Below are positions 48,385 to 59,350 of a stretch of 64,000 bases of DNA, in pieces; within the stretch, counting starts at the first letter, position 1, and every line of letters starts with the position of its first letter. A program made the position numbers and the translations under genes. Where the stretch lies: contig JBITNC010000001.1 in the NCBI GenBank assembly GCA_050084985.1, forward strand, positions 141,732,001 through 141,796,000. Reading direction: 5' to 3'. The notes under the pieces are model-generated. The model searched no databases, was not told where the DNA came from, and saw only the letters and a list, made by a program, of their open reading frames with translations. The stretch is from Nageia nagi. Lineage: Eukaryota; Pinophyta.

Positions 48385-48756
48385 TGTTAGGTCCCTATAC
48401 TACTCATGTAGCCCATATATTATTATTATGTGTCCCATAGAAGTCCACTATGGTTATTTTTATTCCCTTATATTATTATTGTTATGTCGGCCAAATATTA
48501 TTATTGTTATGTCGGCTAGTGTCCTTTCATTGTAGTGGCACCCCTTGGACTCCTATATATACTAAGGAGGTATTAACATTTGTATTGTCTATTGTTGTGT
48601 AATTGATGTGATGTAAAGGAGGTTTCCCCCTTGAAGTGGCTTATTACAAAGGAGGTTTCCCCCTCAAAGTGGCTTATTACAGATTCTATCTCTATTCAAC
48701 ATGTTGAGCTCTTTCTCTCATGATTTTATGCTATTTTGGGAACTTTTTTCATAACA
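48385..48756 (+). repeat. LTR 2 (372 bp, middle)
   Basis: Contains two copies of ATTATTATTGTTATGTCGG(C) at about 48470-48513. Acts as 3' LTR of the first unit and 5' LTR of the second. Confidence 0.92.
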
Positions 48757-48758
48757 TT

Positions 48759-48770
48759 TGGTATTAGAGC
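48759..48770 (+). other. Primer-binding site 2
   Basis: TGGTATTAGAGC, one C-to-T change from the first copy. Confidence 0.9.
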
Positions 48771-49409
48771 AGATGATTCTATAGTTTCACAGCTCAAAAC
48801 TAGTCATCACGGAAATTTTGCTACCAATTTGTTTTCAAAAGATTTTAGATTATTAAATTTATTAGGCTTTTAGAAGACATACTAAAGAAGTTTTAGTTCA
48901 AATTTCAGCTCCTAATTCATTATATTTTGCACATTACATTTGGGGGAAGTTAAGGTTTGTGACTAGTCTCAAAAGTGGGTCTGAAATAGGTGTTCTAGCT
49001 AAAAAGTGTATATCTAAAGTTTTATAGATCCAAACTAGGTGAAACTTATTGTATTGGTTAGAGTATAGACTGAAGTTTATTTGTTACAATTTTCAAGGTT
49101 TGAGAATAAATAGATGACACATGGCACTTCATACAAGTTTGCTCTTCTGAAAAATCCAAAAATCAACACATTTTGGGAAAGTTGCAGCCATTTCCTCTTG
49201 GAATATCAGAATTTGATGAAATATATGGAATTGAAAAGAAGACATCTAAGGCTACCATAGGTAGACATTTTAGACTCTAAAGGGCCAAAATTTCAAATTT
49301 ACATTAGTTGGAAGGTCAGATAATAGAATAGTATCCAAATCATGATTTAAAAGGCACTGCATCTCGAGGAATTGTGGTATCCTACAATGTACTTGCAGTA
49401 TACCAACAT

Positions 49410-49561
49410 CCTTAGAGATGGATTTTAGAATGGCAAGGAATGTTGAAAGTAAAAATATGGCAATGGTTGAAGATTCCACATGGGAAGATGAGAAATTTCT
49501 ACAGAAGCATCCAAAACTACTAAAACATTGAGGACAACATTTTTTTTGAAGGAGAGGGGCA
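49410..49561 (+). pseudogene. Chromodomain tail retained in internal region 2, with purine tract
   Basis: Plus-strand frame ..MARNVESKNMAMVEDSTWE, then DEKFLQKHPKLLKH, stop, GQHFF. The T-W-E-D..F and the run up to the LTR match the C-terminal end of chromovirus polyproteins. The stop stands where Trp is usual (TGG to TGA). The purine tract (49548-49561) overlaps its end. The same frame in internal region 1 (about 48240-48384) has TAA for the Glu after T-W. Confidence 0.75.
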
Positions 49562-49934
49562 TGTTAGGTCCCTATACTACTCATGTAGCCCATATATTGT
49601 TATTATGTGTCCCATAGAATTCCACTATGGTTATTGCTATTCCCTTACATTATTATTGTTATGTCGGCTAGACATTATTATTATTATGTTGGCTAGTGTC
49701 CTTTCATTGTAGTGGCACCCCTTGGACTCCTATATATACTAAGGAGGTATTATCATTTGTATTTTCTATTGTTATGTAATTAATGTGATGTAAAGGAGGT
49801 TGCCCCCTCAAAGTGGCTTATTACAAAGGAGGTTTCCCCCTTGAAGTGGCTTATTATAGATTCTATCTCTTATTCAACACGTTGAGCTCTTTCTCTCATG
49901 ATTTTATGCTATTTTGGGAACTTTGTTCATAACA
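49562..49934 (+). repeat. LTR 3 (373 bp)
   Basis: Closest to LTR 2 (about 5% different by eye). Ends TTCATAACA followed by the duplication CCATG. Confidence 0.92.
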
Positions 49935-49939
49935 CCATG

Positions 49940-51992
49940 GTTTTCTAACATATTATACAATATAGGATTACTAATTTGCATCACTTGAATGAATATGGAA
50001 AAAGCTATTAGGCATATAAATGCATGTAAATCATCTATTAGATGGATATTCCCAATGAAATTCCATGAGACTCAGGTGATAGGGGAGATTGGATTTCAAA
50101 TGATGCATACAAGGAAAGGATCAATTAAATCTTGGAATTCTTTGCCAATATTTCTTTGGTATACTCCATAATGGGAGCTTGTGATATGGAGAATAACTCA
50201 AGTAGATAGGCTATGTATACATAGAAGGGATTGATGCCCAACAAAAATATGATTCAAGAAGGATATTTTTGGATCTATCTCACATACTAAAAAGGAGCAC
50301 CACAAGTCAATCTATATCTACCATATGCCACTAAGAATTTGAATCCATTATAAAGAACTTAGTAGAGAGGGTGAGATCAGATAAGGCTCATGAAGAAATT
50401 AGGATTGGGAAGAGTGTAAAAGCACTTGTGTGGATATGCAAAAGCAAAATGCAGGATAAACCATAGTATCTTTCCATGGTCTTCATCGAGAAGAGACTTG
50501 TTTTTCATATGATAAAGACATTGCTCATGGTTAGGGATTATAATGATGTATATATTATTTATAAAATAATATCTCTATCAAACATATCACATCTTTCAAT
50601 AATTCCCTTCTCCCAAAACATGATACTAAGCTACAATTTAATTAATATTTTACCAAAGTAAACACATTATCTCTTAGAATAAGAACATATCCAAGAATCA
50701 TCATCTTGATTTAAGAGATATAATGAGAGCACCTAAATTATTAAGAGGAAGAGAGAGACTTTACAACTTCACTTGATAAATTTTTTACTTTTTTTTTAAG
50801 CTAACCATTAACTAAAAAGAAAAAAAAAATAATACTACACTCCTTTACTTTTTTTTAAGAAAAGACATGGTAACAACCTTCACATGTAACATGTCAACCA
50901 CTATGTGTCTTCAATGGATACAACACTTCTAATAACAAGAAATTCTATGAAACTTTCTCACAACTTATAAAATACATCTAATTAAAACTACTTTAGCTTA
51001 GGCATATTAGAAATGCAAAGAATGCATCTTGACTTGGAGAGGGAAGAAAGACTTTTTTTCTTCATGTAATCCAAGCTTAAAAATAACTAAAATGAAATAA
51101 TAAGAGATAAATAGATAGGTAGGTGTTTTTCTAATATTTCACCCTCCTATTTATAGGAAAATGGATTCAAGTGTGTCCAAATGGAATTCTCCTCACACCT
51201 TTAATAATTTTTGGGGTAGATTTGCTTAAAGTTGTGAATGATTGTAATGGAATTTAATACCCTAGAACCTTTTTTATTTACTAAAAATTTAGTGTCAACT
51301 TTTATTCATACCTAACATAAGAAAATAAAACTAAGTATGGTCATTACTCTATTATTTTCTTATCCATTAAATATCTTATAACACCATGAGAAGACCTTAA
51401 TCTTTTTCTAATAGTGTTTTTACTATTAACCCCATGTGGCAATAATATGGGCTCTCATATTCAACTTTTATCCCATTAAATTTATGTTTTTAACTTTATA
51501 TAAATTTTAAAATTTAACTAAGGTATATATTCTTTTTTGTCTCCATTTCAAATTCAAAATTTAAAAATATAAAACAAGGGAAACACACCTTTACCAATGA
51601 CGATCACCTCCTCCTACAAAGTAGGGTTAGTCCACACATTTTTGCAAACACATTTCTATCAATAAAACAAAAATCATAGCAATTAGTCTACATACACCTA
51701 CATAACTTACAATGGTCATAGGTTATGTCATCAAATCAATGCTAATAATTTTCTCCTTTTACCCTTTTGTTCCTATCACCAATTCACCTTTGGTCCTGAG
51801 GGTCTTTGGATTGTTTTTTCCATCATGTGACCTATGTCAAAACATCTCAATGCCAGCATCAAATTATCATAAATAATACATATTCCCATATCAAATTTGT
51901 CATTACCATAACATTATTCAAATATAATCCATTCAAATCCTCAATGATACTCGAGGTCAAGTAGTGTATTGAGGTGGCTCATGACACCTACT
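49940..51992. other. No gene recognised; probably repeat sequence on the minus strand
   Basis: Short frames only. At the right end GGCTCATGACA (51982-51992) would be the start TGTCATGAGCC of a minus-strand LTR. CTATTTATAGG at 51148-51158 would be its inverted TATA box (CCTATAAATAG). No partner LTR was found, so this is tentative. Confidence 0.35.
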
Positions 51993-52985
51993 TAGCTAAA
52001 GAGAGAACTATGAGATAAGAGGAACACCTAATTCCACTTAATCAAGAGTGTTTGAACCCCGAGGATCTATCAATATGCCAACTTTGACTCATTTCCACAT
52101 GGTATTAATAGTTCTTTGTTAGGTTTGAATATTATTTCTTTCATTTCCCTCATAGTTTTTGCAACTCAAAGCTACATTGATCTTCAAAATGCTTGTAGAG
52201 AATTAGATAGCTACCTACAGAGCATAGAGACAAATCATACCAATCAAGCCAATGGACCATACCTTGATAAATTAGCTACAATTGTAATAGGATATAGTCA
52301 AATATAAATCTAAGAGATTGAAGCTAAAATGGTATACAAATTCAGAGTCTATAGATTCCCATACATTGGTGGTGATTGTATTAAGTCACTATGCAATATA
52401 GCACAATTATAGATTGAAGTTATACATTTGTAAATAATTCTTTGTTTATGTTCTTAGTCAATAGAGTAGTAATGGTGGACAACCACCCATTTGTAAATAG
52501 AGTAGTATAAATAGTGGAATGTTAGAAGTCCATAAAGTCAAAAATTTTAGCAAAGTTGCCCAATGTATGAAGTGCTTTCATATATGATAATACAATATAG
52601 TAATATTTTTCCCACTACATTTTATGGTTGTTGTTATGTTTTTAAACATTATGTATGAAACATTGTTTTAAATTGTGGCTATGTATTGCAACTGCAAGAC
52701 CCCAATGGTAAGATGGTCTTTCTATTCTTAATCTTGGTAATGGATTACTTCTTATGTGGTAATTCCTAGGCTAACTAGTTTTAGCCTATTTTAGTAGTTT
52801 AAATTTTCATCTCTTTCTTATTATTCTTGCCCTCTTTTATCTCTTTTCATTTACTTTTGACCTCTCTTATATATAGTGACTAACCTATAACCTAGAGATT
52901 GAGCAAAAAACTCCTACAAGCGCACTTTTAGATAATGAAGAACTAGACCAAACCAAACCTTAAGGTTACACTATATTGATCAACA
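51993..52985 (+). repeat. Right part of the Tat-like 5' LTR (copy C)
   Basis: Aligns with about 9078-10124 through CCACTTAATCAAGAGTGT, AAATTTTAGCAAAGTTGCC, CATATATGATAAT and GCAAGACCCCAA, ending ..ATTGATCAACA. It directly precedes the primer-binding-like site and gag of the Tat-like element. Confidence 0.7.
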
Positions 52986-53000
52986 ATAGAAAAGTTTATT

Positions 53001-53018
53001 TTTGGCACTCCTAGTGGG
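53001..53018 (+). other. Primer-binding-like site of the Tat-like element
   Basis: TTTGGCACTCCTAGTGGG resembles the TTTGGCGCC..TTGCCGGGG motif that follows the 5' LTR in many plant Tat/Athila elements. It lies 15 bases after the inferred LTR end, so the LTR end may be slightly misplaced. Confidence 0.5.
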
Positions 53019-53369
53019 ACATGAATAAGAATCCATATTTTATGAGTGTTAATAGGATATATGGTTATGCCTAGTAAACTATAACATTGTGCTTAAAAGA
53101 TTATAAGGTTTATTTAACCTTAATAGTGACTCTACTATCAAAACTAGTCAATATTTTGAATCCTGATACCTTTAGAACCCATATTTACTAGTAGTGCTAG
53201 AATATCCTCAATGGATCTTAGATTTCAAGAGATATCAATTCCTTAAAGGATGGCAAGGTGAAATATTTTCTAGACTCTAGCACCACAAATTCCTTTAATA
53301 TTTTTCCCATTATTAGTTGTACTCAACATTACCTAGAAAAATCCTTTACCTCATACTACTAGTCCAAAC

Positions 53370-54590
53370 ATGGCCCAAGCTACCCTTGTAAATTTTTTTG
53401 CTTGGAATAATAGCCATACACTAGTAGTTCCTACTAATTATGCAACTATTCACCAAGTAACATTCAAAGTTTTGACTGAATATGATGATTCAAGAAAAAT
53501 GCCTTATGAACATTATCAAGATGTATCTCTTTTGGTGTCTAGCTTTGATATCAATGATGAAACTATCATGAAAAGATTATTGTCACATTCTTTTTAAAGC
53601 AAAGTATTTGAATGGTTTAGAACTCTAACCCTCAATATATTAATACATGGGGAGAGTTATGTCAAGCTCTTATAAAGAGATTTGTTGAAGATGGTGATGA
53701 TAGCATTTTTTTAATCTTAATAGCATGTATCAAAAGACATCCTCATGAAACTATGGATGATTTTAATATAATATTTGATAAGACATGGAAATCAATTCTA
53801 ATAAGGATTAGGCCAACAAATTCTCAAACCTTAGTATATTATAGGAAGGTATTTGACCTAGAACTTAATGTGATAATTTTCATACTAGGTGATACCTTCC
53901 CAAATGTCTATTAGACAACTAAAAATACTAAACATACCATGATTTCCTTTGGAAAAATGTAGCCTATATCCATTACGCCCAAATTTCTTAATTTATATTC
54001 AAATCAAGCTTCATTACAAATTCCTCATTCTAAAGTATTAGCCTTACCACCTCCCCCTCTTAAATCAATGATTTAGAATCAAGTACTAGCACTCCCAACT
54101 TTGGCATCTTCAATTACATGTATTGGTTCTCATTCATTGGAAGAAGAGAGGATAAGGCAACTAGAAATAACCATTATAAATCTCATAAATGATCTCACTC
54201 CATAAGAAATATATAATCAAGTCTTTAACTATAGAAGATATGATAATTAGTATCAACTAAGATTCTAACCAAAAAATAATTAGCCAGAACAACTTGGTGC
54301 TCCTAAAGTTGTAGATAATATAGTAATGATCAGTTTTGTAGAGAATGATACTTCAATTATTATAGAATGGTATCCTCCATGTTCAAATCCACATTTCCCA
54401 TATTCATGCATGGTGTACCAACACCAATATTTGGGTATCCATCTAACCAAATTGTAGAACTTGCTATAGATCCTATTGCAGATATCACCATGGTTAGTAA
54501 GCCCAAACTTCTCAACAAAATCAACAACCTATTCCAGTTTAACCTAATCCAAAAAGAGGCAAGGCTTCTATGTATCAACCATTAAATCAA
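53370..54590 (+). pseudogene. gag remnant of a Tat-like gypsy element
   Basis: The frame 53370-53594 reads MAQATLVNFFAWNNSHTLVV, then PYEHYQDVSLLVSSFDINDE and MKRLLSHSF. After a TAA it continues SKVFEWFRTL. This is the pattern of Tat/Athila Gag cores (P-x-E-H-x-Q-D-V..F....V..RL..HSL..K...WF). Further broken frames continue, and 54367-54582 is an open piece of the Pro/Asn-rich C-terminal part. It would form the virus-like particle. Dead by multiple stops. Confidence 0.78.
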
Positions 54591-54801
54591 GTAAATCAAA
54601 TTTAAAATCATTCAAGTAAAGTTTCAAAAGGCTCAGATAATGTTTCTCTCATTACAAGAAACCCCACTTAAACTAGAAGTGAAGTCCTAGATAAAGAGAG
54701 ACCTACTCCATTGAGATATCCATTCATACCTCAACATCACAAGGAGAAGACCACTCAAAAATTTATAAAGTAATTTAGCCCCTTACATTCCATACAATAT
54801 T

Positions 54802-55431
54802 GTGAAAGAATTAAAGAAAACACCTATAAAAATGATAATGTTTGATGCATTAAGTATTCCACATCAAATTAATCTTTTACAAGAAGCTTTAAACCTTAAG
54901 AACAACAAGAAAAAGACTAATGAGGGAAATGTAGTATTTTATATCTTTGATTATGTTCATCTAGCTCTTATAGGTATAAGAAGAGCTCTACCTTTCTATC
55001 TATCCCTTAAATTTGAAGGTTGGATAGTTAACAATCGTATGATTGATACTAGAGCTACTATCACTATTATTCCTAAAGCTGTTGCAAATGAGATGAAACT
55101 GTATATTACCTTATGCATAGATGGATTCATAAAACTATATTATTCCCATATAGATGTTATTGGTAGTGTTAAAAGAGTTTCTATAACCCTAAATGCATTC
55201 CCTAACATTTGCATCATTCAAGATATCATTTTAGTTGATATTCCAACTCTTTTTAGGATCTACTTGCCCATAGAGTTCACTTTGAAGTTAGGAGGGTACT
55301 TAGTTTTAGATTACACACACCTCTTACTTCCTTTTGAAAATAGACATATAAAAATACCAAATGAGAGTAACATAAATGATCATCTTAGGAAGATCTCTCA
55401 GCAAAATTATATGAATGACCTTAAGCAATAG
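54802..55431 (+). pseudogene. Protease region of the Tat-like element
   Basis: A 209-codon open frame. After a linker (IPHQINLLQEALNLKNNKKK) comes the retropepsin domain: PFYLSLKFEGWIVNNRMIDT, then RATITIIPKAVANEMKL, and the C-terminal strands up to GGYLVLDYTHLLLPF. The catalytic triplet is D-T-R where D-S/T-G is needed, so the glycine is lost while the fold remains readable. The next recognisable domain downstream is an RNase H and not RT. Confidence 0.85.
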
Positions 55432-55437
55432 TAACAT

Positions 55438-55860
55438 TTGAAAGGGATCCACTCATTGCATCACTGATAACTATAGAAATTCTTAAATAAAATGACCTTA
55501 ATTATTAGGTCACTAATATTGGCATGGGATAATACTACTTATATGAAAAGTTACAACCAATCTCAATCTTTTCTAAAAAAGAACATGAGATATGGATGAT
55601 GTACTTTGATGGGGTTAGATGCAAACATGGTTGTGGTGTTGGTGTTGTCTTCAAATCACCTAAAGAACATTTAAGAAGATTCTCATTTAAATTCATATGC
55701 ATATGCACAAATAATGTTGAAAAATATGAATCCCTCTATTTAATAATATTTAAGGCTATTAGTATGGGTATTATATGCTTGATAGTCCATGGTGATTTTG
55801 AACTAGTCATAAAGCAAGTCAAATATAAGATTAGTGTAAAAACCACTATTTGAAGACTTA
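55438..55860 (+). pseudogene. Second-type (archaeal-like) RNase H of the Tat-like element
   Basis: The frame carries WMMYFDGVRCKHGCGVGVVF (first Asp; F-D-G box), NNVEKYESLYLIIFKAISMG (Glu in the x-Y-E-S-L box) and CLIVHGDFELVIKQVKYKIS (Asp in the H-G-D box). These are the hallmarks of the extra RNase H of plant Tat elements and of cellular type-I plant RNase H, not of the gypsy RNase H that follows RT. TAA codons at about 55486 and 55530 precede it. Unusual is its place between protease and RT. It would trim the RNA strand or primer during reverse transcription. Confidence 0.82.
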
Positions 55861-56149
55861 TAGGAATAAAGAATAGGACCTTATGGATTCATTCTTAGAA
55901 ATTAATTTTCTTTCTATTCTTAGGAAGTATATTCAAGTGGTTGATGCACTAGTAGGTAAAGGAGCATGATTCAATCCTACTCATCACAAGAGAGGTAGCT
56001 ATGGAGTTAAAGTCCTATGTAGGCTATTTGTACTTGACACTACAAATTTTTGATAGGTATTTGATTTTGATGAGCATATTATGAATTTCCTTATAGATAA
56101 AGTAGTAGCTCACACTTTTGGTGTTAAATAACTACCTAACTATTTCCAA

Positions 56150-56490
56150 AAGTAGGATTTTATACAACTCAAAAACAACATTACCTAAGGGTTTGCTATC
56201 ATTTGAAACTATTTAATTCGAAAGATATTCAAAAATCCAAAACTATGGTAATTCAAAAGAAAAGCAATGTTGAGTTGGATGTTGAACCTAAAAAATGTAT
56301 AAAGGTTATATTAGAGTACTTTAAAGTAGAAAAAAGGATGATATTTCAAATTTATAATGAATTCTCTAAGGTAATTGCCTAGAATTATGATTATTTGAAA
56401 ATATATGATAAGAATGTGATCCAACACACCATTAAACTTGAACCAAAGGCAAAACCATATAGATAAAAAGAGAGGCTAGTCTAAGAGAAT
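56150..56490 (+). pseudogene. Start of RT of the Tat-like element, cut by a copia insertion
   Basis: Frame with KTMVIQKKSNVELDVEPKKC (linker), then KVIAXNYDYLKIYDKNVIQH (X = stop; normally F-A-W-S-Y-x-D-L-x-x-Y-D-P-x-I-x-x-H) and TIKLEPKAKPYR, stop, KERLV (normally K-P-x-R-Q-K-x-R). This is the conserved N-terminal edge of gypsy RT. It ends at 56490, where the minus-strand copia LTR starts. An RT fragment in the same orientation is found at 63815-64000. Confidence 0.78.
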
Positions 56491-56982
56491 TGAAATATAA
56501 CATGAAAAACTCTAAAATTCTAAGATCACATGAAAGCTCATAATACACATCTAACAAAGTCACAAAGCAATCTCACAAAGATAACACAAGATGTAAGTGG
56601 TTCCTCCAACTAGGAATACATCCACTAACTAGATATTTTTTTCAATCACAAATACAACTCTCTTATAATCCTTTTAATCTCAACTCCTAAGCACTATCCT
56701 ATATCATAACTTTACTCCATAATTAGTGTGTGATAACAAAGAGGGAGCCTTCTATTTATAAGCTAAAATCTCTCTTTGAATCACCCTTTTATCCAATGTA
56801 CAAAAGCATAACATGCAGATCCTTTTACCCAAGGGGCATGCTCATGACATGGAGTGTAAGACAAGTTACATTATCATATTCACTTAAATACTTAAGGTAT
56901 CAAATGATACCCTTAAATATTAGTGAAGTTAAATAGAATATTATTACAAAACCTTTACAATAATGCATTATACATTCCAACA
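56491..56982 (-). repeat. 3' LTR of the third copia element (492 bp)
   Basis: On its own strand TGTTGGAATGTATAATGC...TTATATTTCA, with a TATA box (TATAAATAGAAGG) seen inverted at 56748-56760. Length and landmarks correspond to the 489-bp LTR of the element at 31848. Left flank AGAAT would be the duplication; its partner is not found. Confidence 0.8.
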
Positions 56983-57003
56983 GTCTCCCTTAATGCAATA
57001 TTG
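56983..57003 (-). other. Polypurine tract region of the third copia element
   Basis: On the minus strand ..CAATATTGCATTAAGGGAGAC directly before the LTR, the same context as at 40225-40241 with two or three changes. Confidence 0.8.
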
Positions 57004-57669
57004 GAATAGAGAAAATAATAGAGAAGAAAGAGAGAATGTAAGAGAGTTCTCCTCTAAACAAATATAATGGAGATAATAACTTTTTACATATTTGTGAAGT
57101 AAGAAAAATCTAGTTTGAGATTCACTACTTTTCCAAATACAATTATTAACCATAACCAATTTCAATATACATAAAGTAGTCATCCAATTGAAAATCATAA
57201 AGAGTCTCTAAGAACTTGCATACCTAAAATAAGTAACCTACAATCTCAAAGGAACTTGCAAGTCATAAGTAACTCAAATAATAAGATCAATTAGATGCAA
57301 CAAATTCATCTCAATAAAGATAGATGAATCACATAAATGTGATCATAAATTGATCAATGGTACACTATAAGTCATCACGAAGATGCCATGCTAAAAACTC
57401 ATAGTCACCTATAGTATATAAAATATGTGTTGATTATCATTACAAAATATAGCATGCAATATGAGTTCCTCACATATGGATAACTAAATAGTGCCAAAAG
57501 ATATATAAGAGTTTCTCATGCATGGATAACTAAATAGTGCTAGATTGGCCAATCTTTTGCTTTTTAAAAAATTGTATAATAAGTTCTTTATGCATAGCAA
57601 ACTTACCATAAAGGTGTACAAAAAAATCAACACTATATAGCATAAAATCCTCCTAGGGTTGAATTTATC

Positions 57670-59350
57670 ATCACAAAATGAATTCAACACAAGAATTCAA
57701 ACTTCACTGCCCATTAAAGGTAATATCACCAACTCGATAGCATCCCTAAGCTTATAAAATGAGCTTCTAAGAGGTGCTTGGTGAACAAATCAATAGAGTT
57801 CAAGGTGGATGGATAATACTCTAAGCATATAATGCCATTAAGAACCTTCTCTCTAATAAAATAGGCATGGATTTTTACATGTTTTATTCTCTGATGGAAC
57901 ATAGAATTCTTAGCCAAAGAAATAGCCAGCTATTTATCTGAAGAAATCAAAGATGAGGCACCTTGCTCATACCTAATTTCTTTCAAAAGATGCCTTAGCC
58001 AAATCATTTTCTAGGCTATAATAGACATGGCATGGTATTCAAATTCTATAGTGGAAAGAGAAATAGTAGGTTTCTTCTTGGAAGCCCAAGAGATAACACC
58101 TAAACCAATGCTAAATACATCTATAGAGGTTGATTTTCTATCATCTCTATCTCCTCCATAGTCAGAATATGAGAATCCAAAAAAACAAATGAGGGCAAAT
58201 TAGAATACTTGAAAGTAAGATCCTTAGTCCTTGCAACATATCTTAATATTTTCTTAACAACATTGAGGTGTTCAACATATGATTTCTCCATGAATCATGC
58301 CATCAGATTCACTATAAAGGCAATATCTAACTTAAAATAGTTAAATATAAAAAACTACCAATTAATTACCAGTAAGCTATAGATCAGCTAATTGAGATTT
58401 GGAGCTTAAATAAATAGTAATTCCAAGAGAGATTGGAATCACAACATATCTACATTCCTCCATTCTAAACTTTTGCAATATGTCTGATATATACTTAGAT
58501 TGATTGAGATAAGTATAATCTTTGTATTAATAAACTTGCATTCTAAAATTGTAATGCAAGAGACCAATATCAATCATTTCAAACATTACCTTAAATTTGG
58601 ATATGCACTTTTGAATGATTTCATCATTGTTCCTAGTTATTAAAAGATCATCTACATAAAGGAGAATCAAGACTATATCTTTTCTTTGATTGAGTACATA
58701 TATATTAGAGTCTAAAAAGCACTTGAAGAATTCAATGTTTGCAAAATACCTTGAAATCTTTTGTACCAAGCTCTAGGTGCTTGCTTAAGTCCATACAATG
58801 ACTTCTTTAGCTTGCATACAAAGGACTCTTTGCCTTCCATAATGAACCCTTCTAGTTGATTCATGAAGATTTCCACATCTAAGTCACCATTGAGAAATGC
58901 ACTCTTGATGTCAAGTTGAAAAATTTCCATACTTGAGCTACAAAAAGAGCAAGGATAATTTTATAGTAGGTATCTTTACCATAGGAGCAAAGGTTTTCTC
59001 ATAATATACATTGTATTTCTAAGCAAAACCACTAGCTACTAACCTTTCTTTGTATTTCTCATTATCTTCAACTAAATTAAATTTGACCTTGTAGATCCAT
59101 TTATTACCAATCACATTATTCTCATCAGAATAAGGAACAAATATTAAATTTTATTTTTTATAAGCATCTCATACTCCACTTTCATAGCTTCCATCCAACA
59201 TTGTGCTTAGAAGCTTCTTTGAAGGTTGAGGGCTCATGCTTATTGTTAATCTTAAAAAATAAATATTTGTTTAAGGTCATGCTTCTAGTTACCTTTTGTT
59301 AGAGAATTTTGTTCATGAGATAACTTATCTATATTAAAATCTAACTAGCT
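57670..59350 (-). pseudogene. RT and RNase H of the third copia element
   Basis: On the minus strand: MEIFQLDIKSAFLNGDLDVE and KSLYGLKQAPRAWYKRFQGI (58930-58712), then in another frame ILLYVDDLLITRNND with an intact Y-V-D-D box (58769-58527). RNase H follows, ending AKNSMFHQRIKHVKIHAYFI (57917-57726). Broken frames join them. It lacks the one-base deletion that destroys the same box in the element at 31848. Multiple frameshifts make it non-functional. Confidence 0.88.

Larger units (their letters stand above)
47232..49934 (+). mobile_element. Compact non-autonomous gypsy element in tandem form: LTR-internal-LTR-internal-LTR
   Basis: Three LTRs (47232-47579, 48385-48756, 49562-49934) separate two internal regions of exactly 805 bp each (47580-48384, 48757-49561). 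Each internal region starts with a Met-tRNA primer-binding site and ends with the purine tract GAAGGAGAGGGGCA. One CCATG duplication flanks the whole array, so it is one insertion, enlarged by recombination between LTRs or inserted as a dimer. The last 150 bp of each internal region still code for a chromodomain-like tail (STWEDEKFLQKHPKLLKH in the second copy). The element therefore descends from a chromovirus by deletion of gag and most of pol. Single-unit size would be about 1.5 kb. Confidence 0.93.

Noticed and set aside
49989-50171. 60-codon plus-strand frame after the tandem element
   Set aside because: No motif, no support from neighbouring frames; either strand could be read equally well.
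54360-54578. Minus-strand 72-codon ORF opposite the Tat-like gag
   Set aside because: Exact mirror of the plus-strand gag C-terminal frame, which fits the element order better.
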